From positions 536,717,372-536,781,371 of the forward strand of contig OX422211.1 in assembly GCA_949130495.1 (NCBI GenBank): DNA of 64,000 bases, given 5' to 3'. How positions within the stretch are numbered: position 1 is the stretch's first letter; each line of letters opens with the position of its first letter. Position numbers and translations under genes: made by a program. Positions 20,737-32,329 of the stretch are shown piece by piece. The stretch is from Sambucus nigra. Lineage: Eukaryota; Streptophyta; Magnoliopsida; Dipsacales; Adoxaceae. Under the pieces are notes generated by a model that was not told the DNA's origin, did no database searches, and saw only the letters and a program-made list of their open reading frames with translations.

Positions 20737-21089
20737 CAACTACGATTGGTCAGACAAATGTTTATTATCAACTACGGTTGTTCGGTACCTCCAACTACGG
20801 TTGGTTGGGCTATTTTTACCATCAACTACGGTTGGTTGGGCTATTTTTACCATCAACTACGGTTGGTTGGGCTATTTTTACCATCAACTACGGTTGGTTA
20901 GTACCTCCAACTACGCTTGGTTAGGCTATGTTTACCATCAACTACGGTTGTTCGATACCTCCAACTACGGTTGGTTGGGCTATTTTTATCACAACCTTCG
21001 GTTGGTCGGTACCGCCAACTCCGATTGGTCGGGCATCTATTACCACTAACTATGGTTGGTCGATCATCTATCACCACCAACTTCGATTG
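20737..21089 (+). repeat. 13-unit array of UACG-type hairpin motifs with 23/31-bp spacing
   Basis: A 12-bp core CAACTACGGTTG, or a close variant, starts at 20737, 20769, 20792, 20823, 20854, 20885, 20908, 20939, 20962, 20993, 21016, 21047 and 21078. Spacings are 31 or 23 bp, apart from the first (32). The 31-bp unit continues GTTGGGCTATTTTTACCAT and the 23-bp unit TTCGGTACCTC. Each good core is an inverted repeat, CAAC-TACG-GTTG, often extended to ACCAAC/GTTGGT. Later units vary in the loop (TCCG, TATG, TTCG). Peptides read through it are repetitive by-products. Confidence 0.9.
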
Positions 21090-21395
21090 GTCGGTCAATT
21101 AGCAAATAATAACATTGGTTGGTCGGACAGCAGACAACAGCTGGAGAAAATCTTATTGTCTATGAAAAATAAGAAAATTTGTCAAATAACATACTTCAAG
21201 GCCGAGAAATCTTTCAAAATTCATATTCCACACTTGGTGGCTTCTATTACAAATTCAGTTGTTCATTCGGTGGCACAATCTCATAACACCATGCAGTCGA
21301 TCATCAAATTCAACTCCATAAACTTACATGGTCGGGGCCCCGACCAAATCATCATTCAGAAGTTATTTTTCTTGCTCTGGAGTTAGTTTTTGCCA

Positions 21396-21560
21396 TTGAA
21401 GTTCAGGTGGCGTATTCAGGAGTTCAGGAGGTATATTCAGCAGTTAGTTTTGCTGTTAAATTTCAGGAAGCATATTCAGGAGTTATTATGCACATGTTAT
21501 TGAAGTTCAGGAGGCATATTCAAGAGTTATTATGCACATGTTATTGAAGTTCAGAAGGCA
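21396..21560 (+). repeat. About 44-bp imperfect tandem repeats in LARD internal region
   Basis: GTTCAGGAGGCATATTCAGG recurs about four times, the last two with the same following block (AGTTATTATGCACATGTTATTG). The remaining internal stretch, 21561-22108, holds no recognisable gene and ends in GCATTAGGGGATTC, the purine tract. Confidence 0.8.
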
Positions 21561-22108
21561 GTTGGTCGGCTAGCAAGACAACATCAACATCACCGAGATC
21601 TTTACTACTATTGTCCTGACCAAAATTAAAGAAGAAGTTGTATGAAAATATTTCGAAGTCCACCACTAACTTGGTACTAATCAGATTGAAGAGTTGGGTT
21701 CAAAGGCTAGTATGTTACTCGACAAAGTATTTAGAGGATCATAAATCAAAAAAATCAAGCACGTGAAGTCATCACTCAGTTGCTTGGCACAGGAGGCAGT
21801 TGGTCGGCTAAAAAGCCAATCAATATACTTGAAGATTATGAAAAGATAAAAGGTGCATACTATGGCATGGCTGCATCCAAATTCCCAGGGGTGATATATA
21901 GCACACGTTCGCTTAACGAATAGACTTCCTCAAAAGAAAGATTAGCAACCATCGATCAGCCTGCATCATATGTCATCCAGGAGATAATACACTTTATGTT
22001 AAACAAATCAAGAAGACATATCAAGAATTTCACGAGCAACGAGCAACACTGCAAAATAAATACTCCATCCTTTCAATGAACCATCAAGCATGGAGCATTA
22101 GGGGATTC

Positions 22109-22625
22109 TGTTAACGTAAAAATTCTCCATCTACGAGGACCAATCAGAAAAGGACACATGTCATCTTACGTGGCAATATTTATACTTATTCGGCATCCGA
22201 GGAGAGTTAGTCGGCATACCAACCAACACATAGCATACCAAGAAACTCAAGGAAGACCAACCACCATAGAATACCAACATTTAGATTCATTGTATATAGA
22301 TATAAATGTCTGAATGTTTAAAGATATTATATCCCTTTAACTTCCATCACTATAAATACATGTATTCCCTTAGCCAAAGGGACGGATAACTAAGAGACAC
22401 CATATACAAGATACACACTCTTTCTCTCTCTACACCATATTGTGTTATTGTAAACCCCTGGGAATAAAATAACAATGGACGTAGGCTTTATTCATAGCCG
22501 AACCACTTTAAAAACCTTTGTCTCTTATGTGTTTGATGTGATCACCGTTTCATCTTCAATCATCATCTTCATACCTTCATTTTTATTTGTGAAATAGCAT
22601 ATATGTTATCTTATCGGCATCAACA
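22109..22625 (+). repeat. 3' LTR of the LARD-like element
   Basis: TGTTAACG to CATCAACA, preceded by the purine tract AGGGGATTC and followed by CGGGG. Close to the 5' LTR except for the loss or absence of two 21-bp units and the opposite orientation of the final 35-bp segment. Confidence 0.9.
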
Positions 22626-23270
22626 CGGGGTTTTCTTTTTATGAATATCTTCCCAATATATTTTATGTTTATCCTTTTTGTCTTCCCTTCATATAAAAAG
22701 ACTGAACAAGATCAGATATTTAAAGAACTATTTTTCAAAAAGAAAAACTCCTCTTGAGTTCTCTTTTTGTGATCAAACACCTGATATCATATTCCTCATC
22801 CCCTCGGATATAGTTTAATATTACTTTTACCAACATCAAGAAGGTTTCTTGTTATACACTCTTATAGAGACTTTTCTCCATGCTGACTTTATGAAATGAG
22901 GTTTCACTACCGAAGAAGGAAGAAAGTTGAATTGGTGGATACGAGGGTAGACCGCTACCTGTGGACGACTCGAGAGATGGGTCGTCTATGTTGAAGTTTT
23001 TAGAGTTATACGTATCTAACTTAGTTTATCTAAGTGTTTTGTAAGTTGTACGTATTCATAATCTTCCAATAGTGTTGAACAAAATGTTTGTCCCTACAAA
23101 TGGATTTTCCCTCATCTCGAGTGTTTTTGCATGTTTTGTCTTAAAATTCCAAATCTATATTTGAACACAATTCACATACACACCATAATTAACTGAAGAT
23201 TAAAATTTTGATTTTTGTGTTGGGGTATTTAATTAAATTAATTGATCCATTAGTTTGTGTGCACTCTCAA
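22626..23270 (+). repeat. 3' LTR of SIRE-type copia, right part
   Basis: The first five bases, CGGGG, are the LARD target duplication. From 22631 the sequence matches 1-642. The LTR ends at GCACTCTCA (23270). The matching flank duplication for this element cannot be tested because its left end is outside the window. Confidence 0.85.
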
Positions 23271-24289
23271 CGGTCGAAGAGCCCACGTCATGGTAATGGG
23301 ACTCAGTTGAGACATGAAAAAGCTTCGTTATTTATTCAGGATGGGTTCTTGAGTGGCCTTATCGATAGGTTAAGATAAGGGTTAGACAGATGCAACAGTG
23401 AGGATGGAGAAAGCCAAAAGTGTGGGTTATTAGCATGGTTGGCTGAACTCCTTGAAGCATATGAAAGAGCCCTAAGACTCCCAACTTTGGTACATGTACT
23501 AAGTTGACTATCTGTTATATAGATACCCTCCCTTTAGTCACGATGATAAGTGGGTTCCATTGCATGCCATACCTCTTCAGGTTGTTGAGAGTTACCTGGA
23601 GGCTCATGACAGTGATGATGAGTACCAGCTAAATCCCAATGATAGCTGAAGGAGATCAATAACGAAATTTCTTGCTCGCCGGCCATAGACAATTGTGATT
23701 TGTACTGTTTGTAATGATTTTTTGTAATTAGCACTTTTTCTATTCCTCTATGCCAATACTGTTTATAATGTTTATAACTGAGTACTATGCTATAGTTAAC
23801 ACCATTTTCACGCATTTTTCTATTCCTCTATGCCAATCTTGTGTTATGCTTATCTTATCTTACCTATTACGTTATGTCGTCACACTACCTTAGGCCTAGA
23901 ACAAACTATGGAAATAATGCACCTGGTATAAGGGCAATCCACTTGTTCAGGGTTTTTTTCGACCCAGTCGAGTTAGTTTACTGCTTAAAGATCCCTCGAA
24001 GGGCTTGATCTTGCTTGGTTAATTCATGAGGCCAGTTTTGCTTGTAATAACAAAGACCTGAAGTTTAATTGTAATAAGCAAAGTTGCCGTTGTAATTAAG
24101 TTAAAACCTGATTAGAGTTTAAAAATTAATGCTGATTGTGAGCCTTTTACTTTGGAATAATGTAAAGTCATTTAATAGCTAAGTACTTGGGAAAATAACT
24201 AGGACCTTTATGGATGACTCGAATATAAGTTGTGAGCAACATAAGTTTTGAAATAAAAATTTGCGAAAATTAAATATATTGGAAATAAC
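23271..24289. other. Unassigned sequence between copia and Tat elements
   Basis: No family recognised. A minus-strand open frame at 23534-23815 (93 codons) has no features I can name. Part of this stretch, from about 23900, may be the 3' untranslated end of the minus-strand Tat element that follows, since it lies just downstream of its integrase C-terminus. Confidence 0.4.
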
Positions 24290-25540
24290 ATTAGAAATAA
24301 AACTTCCTGAGGTTGGCCGCATTCCATGCTCGGGGTATCTCTCTACCCTTCATTGTTTCCAAGTGATAGGCTCCTTACAAATCATCCCTAATCACTTTTA
24401 AGGGACCTTCCCAGTTGGTACCTAACTTGTCGTCTGACTGCGTTTTGGCATTGTCGAGGAATTTTTTTAGGACATAGCCCCGACCTAAAAAAATTCTTGG
24501 ATTGACCTCTCTGTTGTATTATTTTGCCAATGGTTGCTAGTAGTAAGTCGACTTAATCATAGCTTGTTCACTTCGTTCCTCTGTTAGGTCAAGTTCAGCA
24601 TAAAGGGCTTCTTCGTTTAGACATTTCTTATCTACGTTTATCCTCATGGTCGAAAGACCACTTTCATTCCATACGTGAGGGCAAAGGGTGTTTTCTTGGT
24701 AGTTCTTCTCGGCATGGTGCGATATGCCCAGGGGAGATAAAGGAGCTCATCTATCCAAGCATCATTTGTTCTTTCCAGCCTCTTCTTTAATATATCAAGC
24801 ATAGTCTTATTAGAGGAATTCGCTTGGCCATTACTCTGGGGGTTTGCCATAGAACTGAAGTTATGCCAGATTTTTTGCTCATCCCAGAAACCTTAAAAAG
24901 ACCCACTCTTTAATTATGTACCATTATCCGTTATGATGGTTCTGGGTTCCCCAAAGCGAGTTATAATGTTCCTACAGATGAACCTTATCATATCGGCATA
25001 TCTAGTGTTTGCTAGTAGTTATGCCTCAATCTACTTAATGAAATAATTTGTATCAAACAACAAGTACTTGTGATTTCCTAGAATAGTAGGGAGTGGACCC
25101 ATGATGTCCATGCCCCATTGTACAAACGATGATTGACTGGTTATAGGCCTTAGGTCTCTAGCTAGTTGATGGAACATAGGGGAAATTTTTTGGCCTTTTT
25201 CACACTTTCGAGTATAAATACTTGTGTATTTCTACATATATGTCCACCAGTAGTATTCTTTGATTGATCGAAATTGACTCAGACATTCCTCCCATATGAC
25301 ACCCACAAATCGAATCGTGAAATTAGTAGAGGAATTGGTCGATGTCTTTTGGGTGTACGCATTGGCGGTAGGGTCTGTGAAGGTTCTATTGTAAATATTT
25401 CCCCCCTAATCCTAAGTAGAAGTGGGTTACTTTCACCCAAACTCGATAAGTTTACTTTTTATCAATTAGTAGTGCTTCATTCTACAAGTATACGATGATC
25501 TGATCCATCCAGCTTGGACCCTTTTTAATGGAAGGAACGT
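24290..25540 (-). pseudogene. Integrase of Tat-type element
   Basis: Recognisable blocks, from N- to C-terminal: IITRFGEPRTIITDNGT (24900-24950, second catalytic Asp), NPQSNGQANSSNKTMLDILK with WAYRTMPRRTTKKTPFALTYG (24850-24650), and the C-terminal end LKVIRDD, YHLETMKGREIPRAWNAANL (24400-24310). In NPQSNGQANSSN the catalytic Glu normally following the Gly-Gln-Ala word is Asn. Several stops and frame changes. Only 24644-24850 is open for more than 60 codons. Confidence 0.82.
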
Positions 25541-26560
25541 GCTCGGAGGTCATTTCTTTTTTGATTCTAGGATTGGAGAGGAACTCCACTTTAATTGTTC
25601 TCCTCAAATTGGAGCCTACTGCATAGCTTAGGGCTATCAGAGCATCTGCATGACTGTTATGCCCCCAGGGGAATTATTGAACGTGGACTTCTTTAAACTT
25701 TGATATCAACTCACGCACCATTGCAAGGTAGGCTGCCATCCTCTCATCCTTGGCATTGAAATATCCATTGACTTGGTTGGACACGAACTTGGAGTCATAA
25801 TACACTTTGAGTTAATTTCCCTCAGTAAATGAGGCTTCACAGTCCCTCTATAAGTTCTTTGATCCCTTACTCGATCATCGCATTCTTCGGCATTACTAGG
25901 ATAGTTCCTACCCTTGTCCCCTTCGAATTGGAGGCTCCAAGACTATATAATACCTAGCTCTCAAATTGGTCTTTCTAACGGTCTTTTAACTACTCGACCA
26001 TTTGTTGGTCGCTAGGAGTACCCCTTGTGAATTCCGCTATGAAATCGGCCAATATCTTCCCCTTGATTCCTGTCCTTGCTTAAAAGTAAATGTCGAATCT
26101 CCCAAGTTCTATCGACCATTTTGACCTGCATTCAAAGAGGTCGCCTTTGCTAAGAACAACTTTAAGGGGGAAAGTGATGATGGTTATGGAGTGGGCCTCA
26201 AAGTAGCGTTTTAGCTACCGAGAAGCTACCACCAACACATACGATAATTTCTCAAGAAGTAAGTAATAATGCTTGGTGTCCAACAACGTTTTGTTGGCAT
26301 TGTAAATGGGGAATTATTTTCCCTCTTTCTCGCAGACCATGACAGAGCTAACCGCGTGGCTTGAGACTATGAGGTAAAGGTAAAGAGGGTCATCTTGATT
26401 GAGGATCACCAGCAATAGTGGGTTTTTTTGTAGTACTTATGTTTTTAGAGAGCCCTTGAACACTCATCACTTTAGGTAAGGCCCTTTTCCTTCTTGTGCG
26501 ATCAAAAGAACGGTCGACAATGCTCAGATGACTTTAAAATGAAGTGATTAAGTGTAGCGA
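25541..26560 (-). pseudogene. RNase H region of Tat-type element
   Basis: Pieces in shifting frames match the additional (archaeal-type) RNase H of Tat elements: YYDSKFVSNQVNGYFNAKDERM near 25800-25740, then MVRELISKFKEVHVQ and ADALIALSYAVGSNLRR (about 25700-25600). Upstream, a stretch near 26100-26040 corresponds to the RNase H1-to-aRH linker (KDRNQGEDIGRFH). Presence of two RNase H-like blocks supports the Tat assignment. No continuous frame remains. Confidence 0.7.
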
Positions 26561-27430
26561 GCATTCTAATGAGCTTTTGGATATTGCCCAGTGTCTTTGG
26601 CAACTGGACATTATTGATGGCCTTTATTTGGTCACGATTTGCCTCAATTCCCCTCTTGTTGACCAGATCGCCTGGAAACTTCCCTGATTAGACCCTAAAT
26701 GAGCACTTGTCAGCATTGAGCTTCGTTCGGTAGTTTATGAGGATTTTAAAGTTTTTGGCATAGTCTTTGAGGTGGTCATCTTTTCTCTTTCTCTTGGAAA
26801 GAATATTCTCAATTTACACTTCCATCATTTCTCCATTTGTTGCTTGAATAACTTTGTGACCAGTCTTTGGTATGTGGCTGCAATGTTCTTCAGGTCGAAA
26901 GACATAGCCTTATAATAATACAAACCCAATGATGTTATGAACCATGTTTTATCTTTGTTGGGGGTAAAGAGTGAAATCTAATGATACCCCGAGTAAGCAT
27001 CCAGGAAACTCATTTGTTCGTGTGTTATAATAAGATCGACCAGTTGGTCTATCTTTGATAGGGGAAACTATGCTTAAGGCAAGCCCTGTTGAGATCGATA
27101 AAGTCAATGCAGACCCTCCAACTACCATTGTTGTTATCAATTACTACTGGATTTGTGAGCCACTTCAAGAATTGAACTTCCCTGATAGATACTGCCTCCA
27201 GAAGTTTCCCTACCTCTTTTTCCACTGCCTTTACCTTTTTTGGGGACATGAGTTGAGCTATTTGTACGACCGACTTAAACACCGAATTTACGTGGATGTG
27301 GTGATAGGTGATCATGGGATCAATCCACAACATGTCATATAGCTCCCATGAAAAAATGTCAAGGCTTAGCTTTAGAAAGGATATCAACACCCTTCTTTCA
27401 TGGTCTGTCAATGTTACACCAATCAATAAC
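26561..27430 (-). pseudogene. Reverse transcriptase of Tat-type element
   Basis: The N-terminal part is open at 27426-27049: LDIFSWELYDMLWIDPMI, then VEKEVGKLLEAVSIREVQF and SWRVCIDFIDLNRACLKHSF, matching the RT start of Tat elements. The palm box that should read YVDD is destroyed (a stop followed by IENI near 26810). The thumb is legible around 26700-26550 (KLNADKCSF, KRGIEANRDQIKAINNVQLP). It could not produce cDNA. Confidence 0.8.
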
Positions 27431-27902
27431 TTCCTCTCTAGTTGGCTCTCATTAAAACCTACCTTCTCCAGCTATTCTATGACTCCATCAGTGGGGTAGA
27501 TCTCGGTCTCCTCCGTCCCTGCTCAGTCATCCATTAGTTACTATTTTGAAAAAGTAGCCACATCTAGGGACATCTCGAAAGGACCTATTTGTATTTCTTC
27601 TTCTCCATCTTGGTTCTAATGGCGGCGATGTAGCAATTTCGAGCAACATCTTAGTCACCTTTGATCTTCATTTGAGTTTTTTATTATAAGTTGATGGGAC
27701 AGCTGTCATAACGTGAAGCCACCCTCTATCAGGAATGGAATGTAAGGAGAATCGATGTCAACCACCAAAAACTCAATGATCTTCGAAATATTCCCTTCCC
27801 TTATTGGTAGGACTACCATCCCCAATGGCATGGTTATTTTTCCTCGAAGCCGACCAAAGGGACAATCGTTTATTTTAAGTTAGGCATTTTTAGCTTGAGA
27901 TT
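27431..27902 (-). pseudogene. Protease C-terminal part and PR-RT linker of Tat-type element
   Basis: Minus-strand sequence upstream of the RT, interrupted at 27902 by the Tekay-type insertion. It is out of frame in places. The position between RT and the protease start at 41139-41471 is the main reason for the call. Confidence 0.5.
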
Positions 27903-29847
27903 TGTAATACCCCGTACTTTTATGGGTATTTAAATTACATGACTGGGTGTAAGTTAATAGTCGGAGAAATGATTTGAGAAATTAAATGATTGGATAAATA
28001 TTAATTGGCGAGTGAGGGATTAATATTTACGTGTACTATATTTACTTACGGGAATAAGTAAATGAAGTTGGATTATTTTATATCATATCGCAGTTGGGAA
28101 AAGCCATGAGAAATAATATTTTATTCGGAAAATACGTGAGGAGTTGTATTGGATTTAAAAAGTTGAATTTTTTATAAGTGACTCAGATGGAAATTTTGAG
28201 TGCACGGTTGGTTCGGATGGGCTGAAATAGTTAAAATAGAGTACCCGGGGGTAGTGATTGGGACTCCCATTTGAGTATACAAGTTAATTTTGGATTTAAT
28301 AAGGGGAGAACCCTTATGTCTCTCTTATAAGCCATGAGAGAAATAGGAAGAAAGAAAGAAAGAAAAAATAAACAGGGAGAAAATAAGAGAACTCCGGCCA
28401 AGCTCTGACGGATCCCAGCATGAGGGCGTCATATTTATCCAACGAGGCAAGTGTTTAACTTGCTTTGATCATTTATGCATGTTTATAATTCAAATTACAG
28501 TTGGTGAAAACTATATGGATTTTGGGTTGGGATTCTTGAATCAAAATGGAGTTTTGGGAAACGATTTCATATAAATTGAAGTGATAATTACTCCATATGA
28601 AATCTAAGCTTAAATCCATGTTAATGGTGTAATTTTTGGTGAGTAATTGGAAGAGTTGGATGATATTTAGGTTTAACTAAGTTAGAGTTTAAATCTTAGT
28701 TAAATTGAGGAATCTCAAGAATTAAATATTGTGTCAAGTAAATCATAGTGTGTAGATGAGTATATTGATGATGGGTGATGTTAGACGCCATAAAAATTGG
28801 GTTGAATAATTGTTGGATCGAATTTGGAGTTGGATAAAATGATGAAACTCAGACAGAATTGAAACTGAACCATTTTGAATCGATTTTCTAGGGGGTGAAT
28901 CGATTCGGTCAAGGCGTTCAACTATCTCCAAGGCGAATCGATTCGGCCCTGTCAAATATGAAAAAATTTCTTAGTTTTAAGGATTCAATGAGAATTGTTT
29001 TGTGGAGATAAATATTAGAGGATCCTAAAAAGAGTGTTATGACTTATAAATGATTGGATGAGTAATATATGCCCTTGGTTTAGTGGGAATAAAATATGGC
29101 GTATTAATTTTAGGAGTGTTTGGGACGAACGACACTCGGGGAATTATTTCGATGGGATTATGCCAAATATATGTGAGTGAATCCGAATATGCGAGTAGGA
29201 TGAAATTAGAATACTAGCTAGATATGATAAGCTAATATTCGAAAGTAATTAAATGTGAGAAATTGTATCATAAGTAACTGAATACTTATGGGATATATAA
29301 ATAAGTGCATGTATACTTATGAATTTATACAAATTGGTATATTCGGGATTATAAGGTAATGCCACGTGAGTTAGGAAGGAATTGCCGAATTTGATGAGAT
29401 ATATATACAGGTATAGAGACATTATATGTATGATATGATTATAAATATATTTGTGTGTGAATGATATATTTGTGTCAAACATACCCCTCTAGTTCTATCA
29501 TGGGAAGTTGCGCGACGTGGGTGAATCCCCTGGCTAGTGAATGCTAGGAGAGTATATTCCCTAGGTCGTAACGTCTAGTTATTTATGTAGTGTGGCTCTT
29601 TATCATGGGTGAGACGTCTTGGGTATGATTAGTTCTCACTTTCAGGTAAGGAAGTATGACCACTTCCCCTACGTTTGTGTTATGTATTTATCAGACCGGT
29701 GTGAGATCCCGATCGGTGGTACCCAGGATGATGTGTGTATTCCCTAGAAGATGATAACATTCTAGAGACTGCAACCACTGAGTTATAGCTCTGAGGGATG
29801 GTTATTATACTTATATAGTGTGTGATATATAAGTACGGATATACTTG

Positions 29848-29890
<43 letters not shown>

Positions 29891-30829
29891 AATGAAGAAT
29901 GAAATGAGAATTGATTTTTGGTTGTTCCGGGAGAATAAAATTCGGAATAAAATATGGTATATGTATATAAAGATGAGAAAATTATATACGAGATTAATGA
30001 CACTAAAACGTGAATGGAGTATCATAACTAGTGAAAGTTATTTATTACGATTGGATAAATTATAAGTGGGAATTATAATGCCTAAGGTCGTGCAAAAGCT
30101 TAGGATATTGTATACTCGGGGTATAAGATAGTGTGCGGTGACTTAGAGGTTTTGAGAGATGCTAGTTAGGCTGGGTAGTGTAACTAGGGTGTTTAAAATA
30201 CGTGCGTTAGGTGTGCAGTGTTAGATGAGAGGTGAGGGGAATCTCATGTGAGTGCAACACGAGTTTAAATATGGAGAATATCATATTTTAAATGTTAAAG
30301 TATTTTAAACACTTGCTAAATATTTTTAAAATGTTTTGGACTCTGAACTGCTTGCAAATATTTTAAAAACCTTTTAGGTATCCAGACACAGGGACGCCTG
30401 GATGATATTATTTCTTTAAGTCAGAGGATGTTGCAGCAGATGTGGATGCTAACAAGGATTTTTTTTAACGCTTATATCCTTGTGGTCTTGATAGGAGGTA
30501 CTGTGAGTTATATTCGGGCATGTTTCCCGACTGTTGTCATTTATTTTATTTTTCCACATTTTCATTTATGCCTATTCGATTTGGTTGTAAAATGTTTTAC
30601 CGAGAGTTACCAGTGATTCTTTATTTATTTCAATTAATGTTTATATCAATTATATGATAGTTTTCTTGTCTGTTTAAGTTAATAATATTAGAAAGTTTAA
30701 AATTTGAATCCAGCTTATTAGTAATTAATTTAATTTTGAGAGTGATGCTGAGAATGATCCATATGAGAAATCCCGTTTTATTTTGATAAAAGATTGATCA
30801 ACCGAGATTAAAATAGACGGGGTGTCACA
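27903..30829 (+). repeat. 5' LTR of second Tekay-type element
   Basis: Contains three GAATCGATT-type palindromes (28878, 28897, 28935), GAGGCAAGTG at 28444, and a (TG)n microsatellite (29849-29887). It aligns over its length with 38160-41138. Confidence 0.9.
29849..29887 (+). repeat. (TG)n microsatellite in 5' LTR
   Basis: About 19.5 TG units. At the same place in the paired 3' LTR there is a (TA)n(GA)n tract instead (40134-40188), so the tracts arose or changed after insertion. Confidence 0.95.
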
Positions 30830-30831
30830 GA

Positions 30832-30843
30832 TGATATCAAAGC
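30832..30843 (+). other. Mutated primer binding site of second Tekay-type element
   Basis: TGATATCAAAGC two bases after the LTR end. It differs from TGGTATCAGAGC by two G-to-A changes, which fits C-to-T damage on the other strand. Confidence 0.8.
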
Positions 30844-31029
30844 ATTAGGTTCTAGTGTCCTTAGGAATCTGTGCGGACGTAATACATTTTCACCATTGCC
30901 TTCTATTTTATATAGAGCCCTATGCTTAGGATTATTGATTCCTATGGTGAGATTTCGTTTTCCTGCGATAATGTACAATTATAGTGAATCTTATATGCCT
31001 TAGGGTGTGCTTCGTATGCTGAACAATGA

Positions 31030-31800
31030 AGGATAACAGATGAGGGCCATTGGGAGAACAGCAGGAGGCGGGGCTCAGTTAGAGTTGTAGAATATTTCGA
31101 GGACGATGGCCATAGTCGAGGCCACCCCTATTGTTGCTCTGGCAGATGGGGTTGTAAAGCCTGCTAGGGTGCAGCATATATTTTTTAAGTATTATTATAG
31201 TAGAAAGTGGTGCCAAATTAGACCCACCCAGCATGGTTAAAATGGGAGAGAGTCAGAGGGGTCTTTGAATAGGGCCACCCATTTGATTTCTAGAAAATGT
31301 GGGGATAGTGTGTGTAGCCAATGGACGTAAAGTTCCCAGAGGCTTTGGCATACAACAGAGTGTAGTATACCCGAAAGTGAAAATTAGGGTAAAAATTTTC
31401 TTAGCTCTCGTGGGAGCAGTATTTTAATGGTGGAAGTAGATCACCACATTTGAAAAGTGAAATATTATGTCAATGGAAGGATCTTGGGTACGGTTTGATC
31501 ACGAGTTCCTTCATCTATTGTTCAGAAAGAGACGTAGATGACGTTCTGAACTTATCACAGGAGGACCAGACAGTGGCCTTGTTTGGAGAACTTTGTACAC
31601 GATGTTGTAGGTACAATGGTAAAAGAGTCCTTAACTGGGTGATGGACTCAGGAGAGGAGTCGCCAGCATTTGAGCGAAATTATGATTGGACGATCGATGC
31701 AGATGGTTAAAATGTCGTGTTTTGATAATGAGGATATTAATGCTTCTATGTGCAGGGAGCTATAAGAGTTGAAGGATTTTGTCACATAGTAAGATTGGAT
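31030..31800 (+). pseudogene. gag remnant of second Tekay-type element
   Basis: In one frame around 31405-31530 the words WWK, ITTFEK and SWVRFDHEF align with WWESITTVEE and FWVRFDRKYF of the gag at 7174. There is a TAA just before WW where the relative has Gln. The rest (31030-31400) is legible only as scattered similarity and many stops. No open frame of functional length. Confidence 0.65.
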
Positions 31801-32329
31801 GCAATAGTACTATTGAAATACCATAGGGGAGACCCATCAGGGGACCCATTTAAATGATTCAGATAGGTGAATTCTTGTCGAGTGACGGTGGATTCAGTCA
31901 GGGCTCTTAACGTTAGCAGTATGTTCCTTAGGGTGAGAGGAACCAAGGGAACAATGAGGGTGGCCATCAGCGTTGATCCTACCAGGGTCCGAGAGAAGGA
32001 CAACCCTAATACGATCAGTATGGCCAGGAATAAGGGATTACATAGAGATATTTTATGTGGAGAGTAGGACCACATGTACTGATTTTGCCCGAAGCGAGTA
32101 ATGGGATAAGAGTATAGTACCTAGCAAGGGTAATGATTAAGATAGTTTTTGATTCATTTTATAAAAGTGTGATATGTCGGGGAACCATTTGAGCATCCAG
32201 AGTGATTCACAAAGTAGAAAATATGAGTTTTATCCTCGGGTGAATGAGGTATGCTTTATGTGACACGAGCGAGTCATGGTATTTTAATTAGCGCTAGATT
32301 CGCATCTAAGATGAGTTTAGTGTGTATAT

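Larger units (their letters stand above)
17205..22625 (+). mobile_element. Non-autonomous LTR element (LARD-like) inserted in the copia 3' LTR
   Basis: LTRs 17205-17775 (571 bp) and 22109-22625 (517 bp), a primer site after the left LTR, a purine tract before the right LTR, and a perfect 5-bp TSD CGGGG (17200-17204 and 22626-22630). The 4.3-kb internal region has no gag, protease, RT or integrase on either strand. It is rich in the word GGTCGG and carries two repeat arrays. It must have moved with enzymes from another element. The primer site type suggests a Ty3 (Tat-like) helper, which is inference. Confidence 0.88.
1..23270 (+). mobile_element. SIRE/Maximus-type Ty1/copia element, 5' end outside window, split by two insertions
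   Basis: The parts read in order on the plus strand: LTR end (1-642), initiator-Met tRNA primer site, gag with CCHC knuckles, protease, integrase, reverse transcriptase, RNase H (interrupted at 5375, resumed at 14675), a long 3' spacer, a polypurine tract, and a 3' LTR (16707-23270, itself interrupted). Removing the two insertions leaves about 8.5 kb in this window, plus roughly 500 bp of 5' LTR missing at the left. The order IN before RT is diagnostic of Ty1/copia, and the gag and RT wording resembles SIRE/Maximus. All reading frames are heavily broken, so this is the oldest layer of the left part of the window. Confidence 0.88.

Noticed and set aside
20737..21089. Regularly spaced short palindromic repeats that look like a CRISPR array
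   Set aside because: The units have no unique spacers (the tails are only two repeated types), there are no cas genes, and the array lies inside a plant LTR element with a TSD.
20502..21386. Long overlapping open frames with repeated YHQLRLVG or INYGWLGY peptides
   Set aside because: They are produced by the 31/23-bp tandem repeats, exist in several frames, and have no start context or homology. The DNA/RNA repeat explains them.
23534..23815. Possible host gene exon on the minus strand
   Set aside because: 93 codons without recognisable domain, no neighbouring exons with splice context, and set between two transposon remnants.
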